Origin: Qipengyuania marisflavi
GTDB lineage: Bacteria > Pseudomonadota > Alphaproteobacteria > Sphingomonadales > Sphingomonadaceae
DNA: 64,000 nucleotides
NCBI RefSeq assembly: GCF_005884405.1
Contig: NZ_VCAO01000003.1
Span: 310,001 to 374,000, forward strand
Direction: 5' to 3'
The position numbers and the translations under genes were made by a program. Shown here in pieces: positions 19,056 to 28,935 of the stretch (the first letter of the stretch is position 1; each line of letters begins with the position of its first letter). Under the pieces are notes generated by a model. That model saw nothing but the letters and a program-made list of their open reading frames with translations. It did no database searches and was not told the origin of the DNA.

Positions 19056-19427
19056 TCACAGCTCGGCGTCGGGAAGCCGCTGACGCAAGGTGGCCAACAC
19101 CTCTTCGCTGGTGATGGGTTTTTTCAGGATCGCATCGTCGGGCAGGGCAAAGGTGACCTCGTGGCGGTCATAGGCGGTGACGAAAACAAAGGGCACTTCG
19201 CGTTCCCGCAGGATGTCGGCCACGGCTTTGGACGTGTCGCCGTGCCCCAGGTTTACATCGAGGAAGGCCGCGTCCATCGGCTCGTCCCGTGCCAGCTTTA
19301 TCGCGTCCTGCAGATGCAATGCGGGCCCGACGATTTCATAGCCAAGCTGTTCCAGATCATCGGACAATTGGAAGGCGAGGAACAATTCATCCTCGACAAT
19401 GAAGATTCGTTTTTGGTGGTCGCTCAT
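19056..19427 (-). CDS. Single-domain response regulator (receiver only)
   Basis: 123 aa, a lone CheY-like receiver domain. Acidic pocket IVEDE, phosphoacceptor Asp57 in FLDVNLG, Thr84 in VTAYD and the conserved Lys103 in LKKP are all present. No output domain follows. The start overlaps the stop of the HWE kinase gene by four bases, which identifies that kinase as its partner. Single-domain receivers paired with HWE kinases often act as phosphate relays or sinks in alphaproteobacterial stress signalling; whether that holds here is not shown. Confidence 0.93.
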   Translation of the reverse strand: MSDHQKRIFIVEDELFLAFQLSDDLEQLGYEIVGPALHLQDAIKLARDEPMDAAFLDVNLGHGDTSKAVADILREREVPFVFVTAYDRHEVTFALPDDAILKKPITSEEVLATLRQRLPDAEL

Positions 19428-20503
19428 ATTATATTCTCGCGATGTTGCGGCCGCGGCATGGTCAGCGCCCATTCAAGGCCAGTTTCGTTATAGGAAACGG
19501 AGACATCGCCCTTTGTTTCCGCTGCCACAGCGCGCTGGGTGATAAATGTGCCAAACCCCTTCCTATGCGGTTTGGTGGCGGGCGGCCCGCCTTCCTCACG
19601 CCACCGGATGCAGACGCTTTCAGGATCCTGCGACGCATCGATCTCCCAATGCATGGCGACTGTGCCGCCATCCACCGACAGCGAACCATATTTCGTGGCG
19701 TTGGTCGCGAGTTCATAAAGTGCCATCGACAGCGAAATGCCCATTTGCGAGGACATTCTGACCGGCGGACCGTCAAGCGAAATATTATCGCCGCCAATCG
19801 GCCGCAACACGTCATCGGCAATCTGCCGGAGAGTGGCGTAGCCCCAGTCACTCCCGATCAGACGGCTGTGAACACTGGAATATGCCCCCAGCCGCGAGGC
19901 GATGGCTTCCATAGTCTCCTGCGGAACGATGGAATCCTTCAACGAACGCCTGACGATGGCCATGGTCACGCTGAAGGCATTTTTTACCCGGTGGTTCAGT
20001 TCTGCAATCAGAATGTCCTGGGATTTCTGCAGCTGGCGTTCGTGATCGATATCGATCAAGGCAACGGTCGCCCCGATCATTGCACCGTCAGCGTCGCAAA
20101 CCGGCCGCCCGATAATCCGCATCCAGAACCGGGTGCCATCACCGCGCTGGTAATGGACATCGAGCGAGGCGGAGCTTTCCCCGTCACGAATGACGCGTGA
20201 GAGGGGATATTCATGGCTTTGCACCTGTCGCCCATCCGGGTGAAAGGAAATCCATTCACCATAGGAATCGACATCGTCTGAGAAGTAAACCGGGTGGCGC
20301 ACCATTTCCTCTGCCCGGCTATTGCCGTGGACAATGCGCCCGGTCGTATCGGCGAAGACGATGCCGACCGGAACCGCTTCGGTCATCGCTTCCAGAAACC
20401 GGACCCGTTCGGAAGAGGTGGCACCGCCGGACCGCTTTGCCGATATCAATTGCGCCGCAAGCTCGTCAGCGCGCGCATCCGGCGGGGTACTGTTATCGGT
20501 CAT
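19424..20503 (-). CDS. PAS-containing HWE-family sensor histidine kinase
   Basis: 359-aa soluble kinase with no transmembrane segment. An N-terminal PAS domain (about residues 35-160, FLEAMTEAVPVGIVFAD start) lacks the LOV flavin motif NCRFLQ, so it is not an obvious photoreceptor. The HWE-type phosphoacceptor is His171 in ELNHRVKNAFSVTMAIVRRS; the N box is ELATNATKYGSLS (Asn268), and a WRE motif lies near residue 301. It is the first gene of an operon with a lone receiver and an RHH protein. Signal unknown. Confidence 0.92.
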   Translation of the reverse strand: MTDNSTPPDARADELAAQLISAKRSGGATSSERVRFLEAMTEAVPVGIVFADTTGRIVHGNSRAEEMVRHPVYFSDDVDSYGEWISFHPDGRQVQSHEYPLSRVIRDGESSASLDVHYQRGDGTRFWMRIIGRPVCDADGAMIGATVALIDIDHERQLQKSQDILIAELNHRVKNAFSVTMAIVRRSLKDSIVPQETMEAIASRLGAYSSVHSRLIGSDWGYATLRQIADDVLRPIGGDNISLDGPPVRMSSQMGISLSMALYELATNATKYGSLSVDGGTVAMHWEIDASQDPESVCIRWREEGGPPATKPHRKGFGTFITQRAVAAETKGDVSVSYNETGLEWALTMPRPQHRENII

Positions 20504-20639
20504 AAATCATGCTCTTGTCGGCAGCTGCGCACGTGTTTGCGCACAGTGCTCCGCTACCACACTTCGCCAGGATAGACACAGCCCGGTGACGATAGATGGC
20601 TTGGCCGGATATGTGGATGTTTTTGCGGCCCACCCCCTA

Positions 20640-21365
20640 TCAATACATATGCTGGCCGCCGTTGATGCTCATGGTCGAGCCGGTGACGAAGCCGCCGTCT
20701 TCGCTGCACAGGAAGCTGACGCCGCGGGCGATTTCTTCTGCCTGGCCAAGGCGGCCGACGGGGATTTTGGCGACGATCTTTTCCAGCACCGCCTCGGGCA
20801 CGGCGGCGACCATGTCGGTGTCGATATAGCCGGGCGCGATGGCGTTGACGGTGATACCGAAGCGCGCACCTTCCTGGGCCAGCGCCTTGGTAAAGCCGTG
20901 GATACCGCTTTTGGCGGCGGCGTAATTGACCTGGCCATATTGCCCGGCCTGCCCGTTGATCGACCCGATGTTGACGATCCGGCCCCACTTGCGGTCTTTC
21001 ATGCCGGGGAACACCGCCTTGGCCATGTTGAAGCAGCCGCCCAGATTGATGCGCATGACATCGTGCCAGTCGTCATAGCTCATTTTCAGCAGCGTGCCGT
21101 CGCGGGTGATGCCGGCATTGTTGACCAGAATATCGACCGGGCCATGCTCGTCCTCGACCGCCTGACAGCCGGCCACTGCAGCCTCATGATCGCCGACATC
21201 AAATTTGACCGTGGGCATGCCGGTTTCGTCGCTAAAGGCGCGGGCGGCCTCGTCATTCCCGGCGTAATTGGCGATGACGGTGCAGCCATGCTGATCGCGC
21301 AGCATTTCGCCAATTGCGCGGCCGATGCCGCGCGTGCCTCCGGTTACGATGGCCACTCTTCCCAT
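20640..21365 (-). CDS. phaB: Acetoacetyl-CoA reductase
   Basis: 241-aa short-chain dehydrogenase. NADPH-binding TGGTRGIG, NNAG, and catalytic residues Ser135 (IGSINGQAGQYGQ), Tyr148 and Lys152 (YAAAK) are present. The stretch around the catalytic serine and the C-terminal STMSINGGQHMY resemble PhaB enzymes, which reduce acetoacetyl-CoA to (R)-3-hydroxybutyryl-CoA for polyhydroxybutyrate synthesis. ATG 21365 has GGGAGAG upstream at proper spacing. No PHA synthase is adjacent; phaZ lies about 24 kb away. A FabG role is less likely. Confidence 0.9.
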   Translation of the reverse strand: MGRVAIVTGGTRGIGRAIGEMLRDQHGCTVIANYAGNDEAARAFSDETGMPTVKFDVGDHEAAVAGCQAVEDEHGPVDILVNNAGITRDGTLLKMSYDDWHDVMRINLGGCFNMAKAVFPGMKDRKWGRIVNIGSINGQAGQYGQVNYAAAKSGIHGFTKALAQEGARFGITVNAIAPGYIDTDMVAAVPEAVLEKIVAKIPVGRLGQAEEIARGVSFLCSEDGGFVTGSTMSINGGQHMY

Positions 21366-21494
21366 AGCATTCTCTCCCAAGCTTTCCGTAGCGTTAGCCG
21401 GGTTCTAGGCGAGGGTCCGCCATGCGCAAAGCCAAAAATCATGGCTTGCGGGAGGTGCGATGGTATTCGCGAAGGTGCTGGAAAGGCGGTCCGC

Positions 21495-22259
21495 TCAGAA
21501 GCGGATTTGCGTGCCCACGTAAACCGCCTGGCTGTCTTCGACGCCATCGGTAAGCGGGGCGAGCCGGTCACGATCCTGCGACAGCCGGACCCCGGCGGTC
21601 ACGTCCAGATTGCGGCCGAGGCGGTAGGAACCGCGCACGTCGAGGCTCTGGTCGCCAGCCGATTCGTATGTCCGTGCCGAGCGGCCCGTGTTCTCTTCAT
21701 TTTCCAGCGCGATGCGCGACTGGAAACGGCTCTTCTTGCCGGAATTGCTGTCCTTTTCAGGACGGAAGCTGGCGAGATCAGGCATGGCAGGATTGCGCAG
21801 ACCTTCGGTCAGGGCAGGTTCCTTGGCGGGCTTCGCAAAGTTTTGATAACCGCGCGAGATGCCCAGATTATAGCGGGTAGGCGAAACCACCAATGCTGCC
21901 AGACGGCTGTCATCGCCGCTTGCCGCATCGATAGCGCCGCGGATGGAAATCGCGCGGGCGGTTTCGGGATCGACGCGCACCGCGACGGTAACCGTGCGGT
22001 CACGTTTGGGCGAGGTGCTGCTGGCCGGTGTGAAGCGCAGGCTGTCATCGCCCAGCAGCGCAGCGACTTTCAGCGCCAGCTGCGCATCGACCTTGGCCGG
22101 AGTGAAGGGATAGAACTGGGCGGATTTGGCATCGGGCAACGCCGTGTCAGCACCGCCAACCGCCAGCACAGTGCCGGGAACCGTAAGCGCCAGACCGGCG
22201 CCAGCGAGCACAGCGGGAAAAACCCGCATCTTGCCCAGCTTTGCCCCGAAAAGTGCCAT
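21495..22259 (-). CDS. Unrecognised outer-membrane-like protein
   Basis: 254 aa (or 244 if the start is at 22229). A Sec signal (MRVFPAVLAGAGLALTVPGTVLA) is followed by a soluble region and about four amphipathic strands in the last 75 residues, ending VYVGTQIRF. A terminal Phe after alternating hydrophobics is the usual BamA recognition signal of outer-membrane barrels. Four strands are too few for a monomeric barrel, so it may oligomerise or the earlier region may add strands. I do not recognise the family. Divergent from the DUF3576 gene; 129 bases separate it from phaB. Confidence 0.7.
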   Translation of the reverse strand: MALFGAKLGKMRVFPAVLAGAGLALTVPGTVLAVGGADTALPDAKSAQFYPFTPAKVDAQLALKVAALLGDDSLRFTPASSTSPKRDRTVTVAVRVDPETARAISIRGAIDAASGDDSRLAALVVSPTRYNLGISRGYQNFAKPAKEPALTEGLRNPAMPDLASFRPEKDSNSGKKSRFQSRIALENEENTGRSARTYESAGDQSLDVRGSYRLGRNLDVTAGVRLSQDRDRLAPLTDGVEDSQAVYVGTQIRF

Positions 22260-22626
22260 TGCGTTCCAACTGCCCTCTGTTCGTCGCTATCCCTTTGACC
22301 AGAAAACCGCTGAACGATTCCTGACAATGCCCCGTGTGCGAAAGAATTTCGGGGGAAGCGACTCGTTATCGATTCAGACACTAAACCTGCGCCCGCATCA
22401 TGGGAAGCTTTTCCACAGGGGCAGGAGACCGTTCACACCCAAGTGTTGCAGACTCTCCACAACCCCGGCGATTCAGCACGCATTCAGCGGCCCGGGTGGC
22501 TTTTCGCACCCGCTGCTGGCCCGCCATCATCACCGGCCCATCGGCAGGCCATCCCCGCGCAATGCCTTGCCCGCATCCGCGCAGGCAGTATAGAGCCGTG
22601 AAACGAGTGCGAGATTAAGGACCGAC
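22260..22626. other. 367-base divergent intergenic region
   Basis: Lies between the outer-membrane-like gene (minus) and the DUF3576 lipoprotein (plus), so it must hold both promoters. It contains no convincing RNA gene or sigma consensus. Two stretches resemble a DnaA box core (TTTTCCACA near 22411 and TCTCCACA near 22455) but are isolated and imperfect. Confidence 0.4.
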
Positions 22627-23076
22627 ATGAGCGTTTTTGCATCCCTTCGCCGCCCCGCCACCATCCTTCTGGTGGCTGCGGCATCCGCAAGTCTCGCAGC
22701 GTGCGGCGGCGGGCGTGAACGCCCCAAGGCCGACCTCGCCGCAGCGCAGGTGACCACCATCGGCGTCAATTCCTATCTCTGGCGCGCGGCGCTGGAAACG
22801 GTCAGCTTTGCCCCGCTGCTTCAGGCGGACAGCAATGGCGGCGTGATCGTCACCGACTGGTATGCCAATCCGGCCAATCCGGGTGAGCGGGTCAAGATGA
22901 CCGTCACTATCCTCGATCAGGACCTGCGTGCAGACGGTTTGCGGGTCGCTGCCAGCCGACAGGTCAACCAGGGCGGCAATTGGGTCGATGCCCCGGTTCA
23001 GGCTGCCACGGTGCAGAAGCTGGAAGACATCATCCTGACCAAGGCGCGCGCGCTGCGCCGTAAGGGTGTTTCCTGA
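22627..23076 (+). CDS. DUF3576 lipoprotein
   Basis: 149 aa with a lipoprotein signal (SASLAACGGG, lipid Cys26) and the DUF3576 core: TTIGVNSYLWRAALETVSFAP, then GVIVTDWYANP and GERVKMTVTILDQDLRADGL. The family occurs widely in alphaproteobacteria just upstream of leuS and lptE, as here, suggesting an envelope role. No biochemical function is established. AAGGA-like sequence precedes the ATG. Confidence 0.9.
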   Translation: MSVFASLRRPATILLVAAASASLAACGGGRERPKADLAAAQVTTIGVNSYLWRAALETVSFAPLLQADSNGGVIVTDWYANPANPGERVKMTVTILDQDLRADGLRVAASRQVNQGGNWVDAPVQAATVQKLEDIILTKARALRRKGVS

Positions 23077-23165
23077 GCGATTCGTGCCAGACGCGGTTTA
23101 GCGCAAATTCGGTTTTGTGATGCGAACTGCCTTCCAATAGCGCGGTTTTTGCCTAACAGGGCGGC

Positions 23166-25697
23166 ATGACCGACAACAGTTTCGATCCGGCAACGTCCGA
23201 CCCGCGCTGGCAAGCCGCGTGGGATGATGCGCAGACCTTCCGCGCCGACAGCAATTCGCCCAAGCCCAAGAGCTATGTGCTCGAGATGTTCCCCTACCCC
23301 AGCGGGCGCATCCATATGGGCCATGTCCGCAATTACACGATGGGCGACGTGCTGGCGCGCTATAAGCGGATGACCGGGCACGAAGTGCTGCATCCGATGG
23401 GCTGGGATGCGTTCGGGATGCCGGCGGAAAATGCGGCGATGGAGCAAGGCGTCCATCCCGGCGGCTGGACCCGCGCCAATATCGACCACATGAAAACCCA
23501 GCTCAAACGGCTGGGCTTCGCGCTCGACTGGAGCCGCGAGCTGGCGACGTGCGAGCCGGAATATTACGGCCACGAACAGGCGCTGTTTATCGATCTTTAC
23601 GAAGCGGGTCTGGTCTATCGCAAGGAAAGCGAGGTCAATTGGGACCCGGTCGACATGACCGTGCTGGCCAATGAACAGGTGATCGACGGCAAGGGCTGGC
23701 GCAGCGGCGCCGAGGTCGAGAAGCGCAAACTGGCGCAGTGGTTTTTGAAGATCACCGATTTCGCCGAGGAATTGCTGGACGGGCTGGGCAAGCTGGAAGA
23801 CTGGCCGGATAAAGTGCGGCTGATGCAGGAAAACTGGATCGGCAAATCGTCGGGACTCGAGTTTTCCTTCGACCTGTCGAATGGCGACAAGCTGCCGGTC
23901 TATACCACGCGCCCCGACACGATTTTCGGCGCGAGCTTTGTCGCGGTGGCGGCAGACCATCCGGTGGCGCAGGGCGTGGCGGCTGACAGCCAGGCGGCGC
24001 GCGATTTCATTGCCGAATGCAAGCGCGGCGGGACCACGGCGGCGGAACTGGACACCGCCGAGAAGCTGGGCTTCGACACCGGTATCACCGCGCGCCATCC
24101 GTTCAGCGGCGCGGATCTGCCCGTCTTCATCGCCAATTTCGTGCTGATGGATTACGGCACCGGCGCGATCATGGCGGTGCCCGGGCACGACCAGCGCGAT
24201 TTCGAATTCGCCACCAAATACGCCCTGCCGATCCCGCGCGTGGTCGCGGCCAGCGCGGATGAGGCGGACAAGGCGTTCACTGGCGAGGCGGAGGCCGGAG
24301 AGGGCGTGCTGGTCAATTCCGGTTTCCTCGACGGAATGGCAGTCGACGACGCCGCGCGGGAGATTATCCGGCGGCTTGAGGCCGAAGGGCGCGGCGCGGG
24401 CAAGACCGTGTGGCGGCTGCGCGACTGGGGCGTTTCGCGCCAGCGTTACTGGGGCACACCGATCCCGTTTATCCATTGCGAGAAATGCGGCGTGGTCCCG
24501 GCGGCCAAGGATAGCCTGCCGATCACGCTGCCCGATGATGTGGATTTCCGGACACCGGGCAACCCGCTGGTCCGGCACCCGACGTGGAAGCACACCAGCT
24601 GCCCCGAATGCGGCGGCGCGGCGGAGCGGGAAACCGACACGCTCGACACTTTCGTCAACAGCTCATGGTATTTCCTGCGCTTCGCCAGCCAGCCTGCGGA
24701 CCAGCCCTGCGACCGCGAAGAAATCGCCAAGTGGCTGCCCGTCGAACAATATATCGGCGGCATCGAACATGCGATCCTGCATTTGCTCTACGCCCGCTTC
24801 TGGTCCCGTGCGCTCAGCCATATCGGCCTGATCGATGTGCAGGAGCCGTTCGCCAGCCTGTTCACGCAGGGCATGGTGACGCACGAGACTTACAGCCGGG
24901 CGCAGGATGGGCGCGCTGTGTTCTACACCCCCGCCGAGGTGAAGCGGACCGGTGATGGCGCGGTGTTGCAAGATGATGGCGAGCCCGTTGAAATCGGCCG
25001 CGTCATCAAGATGTCGAAGTCGAAGAAAAACGTCGTCGATCCCGATACCATCATCGCGCGCTATGGCGCTGACGCAGTGCGCTGGTTCGTGCTGTCCGAC
25101 AGCCCGCCGGAGCGCGATCTGCCGTGGTCGGAAGCGGGCATCGAAGGCTGCGGCCGGTTCGTCCACCGGCTGTGGCGACTATTCGCTCAACATGGCGCCA
25201 ATGTTCAGGGGGGTGTTCAGGGGGCAGATGAAGCGCTTGATCGACACATTGCCCGCACGGTCGTTGCCGTGGCGGAAGATATCGAGGCGCTGGCGTTCAA
25301 CAAGGCCGTCGCGCGGATTTACGAGCTGACCAGCGCGGTTGAAAAATCGCCTGCTTCGGCCAGCCGCAGCGCCGCGATTGCCACGCTGGTGCAATTGTCC
25401 GCGCCGATGATGCCGCATCTGGCCGAAGAAGCCTGGCACGCGTTGGGACAGGACGGGCTGGTCGCCGATGCGCCGTGGCCTGCGGTCGATCCGGCGCTGC
25501 TGGTCGAGGACGAAGTGACCATCGCGGTCCAGCATCGCGGCAAGCTGCGCGATACGCTGACCGCGCCCAAGGGTGCGCCCAAGGATCAGCTGGAGGCGCT
25601 GGCGCTGGGTTCCGAGAAGCTGCAGCGCTCGCTTGACGGGGCCGAAGTGCGCAAGGTCATTGTAGTGCCCGATCGTTTGGTCAATATCGTTACCTGA
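23166..25697 (+). CDS. leuS: Leucyl-tRNA synthetase
   Basis: 843-aa class I synthetase charging tRNA-Leu. HIGH signature appears as HMGHVRNYT in [15 protein letters not shown] (about residue 50) and KMSKS as [12 protein letters not shown]. The inserted CP1 editing domain contains [10 protein letters not shown] and [16 protein letters not shown], including the conserved aspartate region that hydrolyses mischarged tRNA. Length is normal. The stop overlaps the lptE start (TGATG), so both are translated together. Confidence 0.97.
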   Translation: MTDNSFDPATSDPRWQAAWDDAQTFRADSNSPKPKSYVLEMFPYPSGRIHMGHVRNYTMGDVLARYKRMTGHEVLHPMGWDAFGMPAENAAMEQGVHPGGWTRANIDHMKTQLKRLGFALDWSRELATCEPEYYGHEQALFIDLYEAGLVYRKESEVNWDPVDMTVLANEQVIDGKGWRSGAEVEKRKLAQWFLKITDFAEELLDGLGKLEDWPDKVRLMQENWIGKSSGLEFSFDLSNGDKLPVYTTRPDTIFGASFVAVAADHPVAQGVAADSQAARDFIAECKRGGTTAAELDTAEKLGFDTGITARHPFSGADLPVFIANFVLMDYGTGAIMAVPGHDQRDFEFATKYALPIPRVVAASADEADKAFTGEAEAGEGVLVNSGFLDGMAVDDAAREIIRRLEAEGRGAGKTVWRLRDWGVSRQRYWGTPIPFIHCEKCGVVPAAKDSLPITLPDDVDFRTPGNPLVRHPTWKHTSCPECGGAAERETDTLDTFVNSSWYFLRFASQPADQPCDREEIAKWLPVEQYIGGIEHAILHLLYARFWSRALSHIGLIDVQEPFASLFTQGMVTHETYSRAQDGRAVFYTPAEVKRTGDGAVLQDDGEPVEIGRVIKMSKSKKNVVDPDTIIARYGADAVRWFVLSDSPPERDLPWSEAGIEGCGRFVHRLWRLFAQHGANVQGGVQGADEALDRHIARTVVAVAEDIEALAFNKAVARIYELTSAVEKSPASASRSAAIATLVQLSAPMMPHLAEEAWHALGQDGLVADAPWPAVDPALLVEDEVTIAVQHRGKLRDTLTAPKGAPKDQLEALALGSEKLQRSLDGAEVRKVIVVPDRLVNIVT

Positions 25698-26185
25698 TGC
25701 GTTTCGCCTTCCTCCTCTCCGCGCTGTTCGCGCTGTCTGCCTGCGGGCTGCAACCCATGTATGCGGGCGGCGGCAGCGGCGCGGTGGCTCAGGGGCTGGC
25801 GGGCGTGGATGTGCCCGCCATCGAAGGCCGCGCGGGCTGGCTGGTGCGCAATGCGCTGAACGACCGGCTGGGCGCGGCGGGCACTGCGCAGCCGCGTTAC
25901 CGCCTTGATGTCCGACTGGATGACGAGCTGGAGGGGCTGGGCGTGCTGCGCGATGACACCATCGCCCGAGAACGCCGCACCTTGCGTGCGCGCTATCAGC
26001 TGGTCGATGTGGCCAGCGGCGAAATCCTGCTGGATGCCACTGCCGGATCGGACGCGGGGATTGATGTCGTGTCGAGCGAATATGCCACCATCGCTGCCGA
26101 ACAAACCGCGCTGGAAAATCTGGCGCGCGATGTGGCGGACCGGATCGTGACCCGCGTGGCTCTGGCGCTGCGTCCGAACCAGTGA
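25697..26185 (+). CDS. lptE: LPS-assembly lipoprotein LptE
   Basis: 162 aa. Lipoprotein signal with lipobox LSAC (Cys16), then CGLQPMYAGG, the typical alphaproteobacterial LptE opening, and a conserved alpha/beta body (YRLDVRLDDELEGLGV, ARYQLVDVASGEIL). LptE plugs the LptD barrel and helps deliver lipopolysaccharide to the cell surface. The start shares a base with the leuS stop, and its stop overlaps the holA GTG, so the three genes are one operon. Function inferred from lipobox and conserved leuS-lptE-holA order. Confidence 0.9.
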   Translation: MRFAFLLSALFALSACGLQPMYAGGGSGAVAQGLAGVDVPAIEGRAGWLVRNALNDRLGAAGTAQPRYRLDVRLDDELEGLGVLRDDTIARERRTLRARYQLVDVASGEILLDATAGSDAGIDVVSSEYATIAAEQTALENLARDVADRIVTRVALALRPNQ

Positions 26186-27222
26186 AGCTGACCAACCGCG
26201 ATTTCGCCAGCAAGGCGCGCGGGGCCGTGCAGACTTGCGGCATTTTCTTCTTTTGCGGTGCGGACGAGGCGGGGGCGACCGCCGCTGCGCGCGATCTGGT
26301 CAGCTGGTTTGACGAGCCGGGGGAGCGGGTCGAAATGTCTGGCGCTGAATTGCGCGCAGATCCGGCAAAGCTGGGTGACGAGGCCCGCACGACTTCGCTG
26401 TTTGGCGATGCCCGCCATATCTGGGTGCGTGCGGCAGGTGACGAGGCGCATGCCGCGCTGGAAACGCTGATCCAGACCGGCGAGGCGGGCGCAGGCTCGG
26501 CCTGTCCGGTGGTGGTGGTGGCGACCTCTGCCACGGACAAATCGCGCACCGCAAAGCTGCTGGAAAAACGCAAGGATGCGCTGGTGGCGATGTTCTATCC
26601 GCCCGATTTGCGCTCGGTCGCGCAAAGCGTGCGGACGATGGCCGATGCCGCCGGTGTGCGGCTGGGCGGCGATCTGGCTGAACGGATCGCCCGCGCCGCC
26701 AATCTGGATGTCCGGCTGGCGGAGTCGGAAATTACCAAGCTGTCGATCTATCTCGACACCTCGCCGCAGTCACCGCAGGCCGCCGAAGCTGCCGATCTCG
26801 ACGCGATTGGTGCGGTCAGCGAGGAGGACGGCTTTGCCAGCCTGGTCAATGTGGTTTTGGGCGGTCACGCGGGCCGGTTGGCGGCGGAAATCGCGCGGAT
26901 GAAGCAGGTTGGCCTCAACCCGGTCGGCGTGCTGCTGGCGCTGGAACGGCGCGCGGCGCAGATGGCGCGGCTGACCGCGGCGCTGGGCACGCGGCGGCTG
27001 GCCGATCTCGACAAGGGCGAAAAAGCGCGGCTGGGAATTTTCTGGAAGGAAGAGCGTGAGCTGATCGAACAGCTGCAACGCTGGCCCGCCGCCAAGCTGG
27101 ACCGGCTGACGTTGCGGCTGGTCGATCTGCACCGCGCGCTGCTGACCAACAGCCAGGCGGCGGAGCTGTTGCTGGCGCAGGGTCTGGCCGGGATGACCCG
27201 CTATGCCAATGCGCGGCGCTGA
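26182..27222 (+). CDS. holA: DNA polymerase III delta subunit
   Basis: 346 aa; the clamp-loader delta subunit, which opens the beta sliding clamp. Shows the divergent AAA+ fold of HolA: GIFFFCGADEAGATAAARDLV at the degenerate nucleotide site, LGDEARTTSLFGDARHIWVR, and a helical C-terminal collar with LNPVGVLLALERRAAQMARL. Begins with GTG, overlapping the lptE stop by four bases (GTGA). Its stop at 27222 abuts the stop of the opposite-strand nucleotidyltransferase gene with no gap. Confidence 0.92.
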   Translation: MKLTNRDFASKARGAVQTCGIFFFCGADEAGATAAARDLVSWFDEPGERVEMSGAELRADPAKLGDEARTTSLFGDARHIWVRAAGDEAHAALETLIQTGEAGAGSACPVVVVATSATDKSRTAKLLEKRKDALVAMFYPPDLRSVAQSVRTMADAAGVRLGGDLAERIARAANLDVRLAESEITKLSIYLDTSPQSPQAAEAADLDAIGAVSEEDGFASLVNVVLGGHAGRLAAEIARMKQVGLNPVGVLLALERRAAQMARLTAALGTRRLADLDKGEKARLGIFWKEERELIEQLQRWPAAKLDRLTLRLVDLHRALLTNSQAAELLLAQGLAGMTRYANARR

Positions 27223-28368
27223 CTAACCCGCCAGCCAGCGGTCAAGCCGCGCGGTCTGCGCCGCCGAGGCGCGAATCGGCGCGCGCGTCATGCTTCTTGC
27301 CAGCGACACTGCGCGGCGGCCAAGCTGGCCTGCGGTGCTGCGACCCTGACCAGCAGCACCGCTGCGGACCGAGCCGGAACCGCCCGATTGCAGCGCCGCC
27401 AATGCGGTAATGTCCTTGCGCGCGCCGACATCCTGAACCAGCAAAGCGCCCGCCTCTGCAAGGATGGCCGCATCGGGCAAGTCACCAAACCCGCTGTGGG
27501 CATAAACACCCGGCCGCCGCCAGTGATCGACCAGCGCCAGCACCAGCTGCGCGCCGCGCTGCCACCCGTCCCGAATTGCGCGTTCCCGCAGGCGCGGCCA
27601 GTCGGGCAGATCGGCAGCGACGGCATAATCCACATCGGCCAGCAGCAATGGCCCGTTGTTGAAGCGGTGCGAATAGACCGCATGGACGATCAGATGCGCC
27701 AGCAAATCCTCGCCAGCGAGCGTGGCAATGCCCAGCTGTTTGCACTCCGCCGCACGCGCCAGCAGGCCGTCATCATCGGTGGGCGGCATAAAGCGCCCCG
27801 GTGCGGGCAGCGGCTCCCATGCATGGGCATGCAGCTCCAGCGTCTCGCCAGAGGGGGAGCGCAGCGGCGGGAGGTGCTTGGCCTCTTGCGCCAGTGTTTC
27901 GAGCTGTCCGGCGGTCATTTCGGGCGCGTCCCAGCCAGCGGACCGCAGCGCGTGATACCCGGCGGGGGCCTGCGCTTGCGGAACCAAAATGTCGATATCG
28001 CGCATCATCCGCTCTGCCGGGGCGGGATAGCCGCGCCACGCCAGTGCAGAACCTTTCAGCGCCACTGCACCGATGCCCGCCGCGCCAAGCACCTGACCCG
28101 CCAGCAGCAAGTCGCGCCGCTGGGCCAGCATGGCGATGGCATTGCTGCGGTGCGCATCCCGCCAGCGCGCGGCAATCACGGCTGGCACCTCAGTGCCAAT
28201 CTCGCCGCGTGTGGTTCGGGCATGGAGATGGGGTTGCAGCCGGTGATCGCTGGCCAATGCGTCCAGCTGCTCCCAATCCGCTGCCGACAGCTCTGCCGCC
28301 TTCGCCGCACGCGGTCCGAGCAGCGCCAGCAGCGCGGGTCCGATCTGTATGGCTGCGCTGCGGGTCAT
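27223..28368 (-). CDS. Nucleotidyltransferase-family protein (PF14907-like)
   Basis: 381 aa. The nucleotidyltransferase-fold signature is visible as AVALKGSALAW followed by MMRDIDILVPQ (G-S and D-x-D). This resembles the NTP_transf_5 family often found in exopolysaccharide and exosortase gene sets. The C-terminal 70 residues are Ser/Arg/Gly-rich and low complexity. It is convergent with holA and lies 15 bases downstream of lptA on the same strand, so it may be co-transcribed with lptC-lptA. Substrate unknown. Confidence 0.75.
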   Translation of the reverse strand: MTRSAAIQIGPALLALLGPRAAKAAELSAADWEQLDALASDHRLQPHLHARTTRGEIGTEVPAVIAARWRDAHRSNAIAMLAQRRDLLLAGQVLGAAGIGAVALKGSALAWRGYPAPAERMMRDIDILVPQAQAPAGYHALRSAGWDAPEMTAGQLETLAQEAKHLPPLRSPSGETLELHAHAWEPLPAPGRFMPPTDDDGLLARAAECKQLGIATLAGEDLLAHLIVHAVYSHRFNNGPLLLADVDYAVAADLPDWPRLRERAIRDGWQRGAQLVLALVDHWRRPGVYAHSGFGDLPDAAILAEAGALLVQDVGARKDITALAALQSGGSGSVRSGAAGQGRSTAGQLGRRAVSLARSMTRAPIRASAAQTARLDRWLAG

Positions 28369-28383
28369 ACCGCCCGCCGCGCC

Positions 28384-28935
28384 TCAGTTCTGCGGGACGG
28401 AGAACGTCCCCGTGACGCGCCCGCCCGAATTGCTGGTGGCCCCGGTGACCGAGGAAGAACCGCTGGCCGCGCCATCTACGCTGGACACGCCGCTGGCCAA
28501 ATCGATCACCAGCCGCCCGCCGCGCAATGTGTCGCTGCCGCGATTGAGCCGGACATTGCCCGCCATGGTGATAATCCGGCGGTTGAAATCATACACCGCA
28601 CTGTCACCCTGCGCGCGTTCATTGCCGCGGCTGACGCTGACGCCGCCAGTCGCCATGATGCGCTGGATTTTCAGGCTGCCCGCGTCGGTATAATTGAGCA
28701 GCGTGCGTGCCGCGCTGAGGCTGAGGCCTGCCTGCGTTATCTGGACATTGCCGGACAGCACCACGCGGTCCTGACGGTCCTGCAATTCGATCCGGTCGGC
28801 GGCGAAGGATACCGGCGCGTTGGAATTGTGCCCGCCAATCGCCTGCGCGCTCAGATGCATACCGCCCAGCGCGGCAGCGGTCAGGGCAAAGCCGCCCAGC
28901 GCCGAACGGACCATGGTGGAAAAATGCTGCTTCAT
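28384..28935 (-). CDS. lptA: Periplasmic LPS-transport protein LptA
   Basis: 183 aa. Signal peptide (SALGGFALTAAALGGMHLSAQA), then an OstA/LptA beta-jellyroll repeat region: VSFAADRIELQDRQDRVVLS, GNVQITQAGLSLSAARTLL and MAGNVRLNRGSDTLRGGRLV. LptA forms the periplasmic bridge that carries LPS from the inner to the outer membrane. The Gly/Ser-rich tail is probably disordered. Its ATG overlaps the lptC stop by one base (TGATG). Confidence 0.92.
   Translation of the reverse strand: MKQHFSTMVRSALGGFALTAAALGGMHLSAQAIGGHNSNAPVSFAADRIELQDRQDRVVLSGNVQITQAGLSLSAARTLLNYTDAGSLKIQRIMATGGVSVSRGNERAQGDSAVYDFNRRIITMAGNVRLNRGSDTLRGGRLVIDLASGVSSVDGAASGSSSVTGATSNSGGRVTGTFSVPQN

Noticed and set aside
22400-22470. 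DnaA-box-like TTTTCCACA and CTCCACAA, suggesting a replication origin
   Set aside because: Only two imperfect matches, no A+T-rich unwinding region, and no origin-typical neighbours (hemE, parAB, dnaA).
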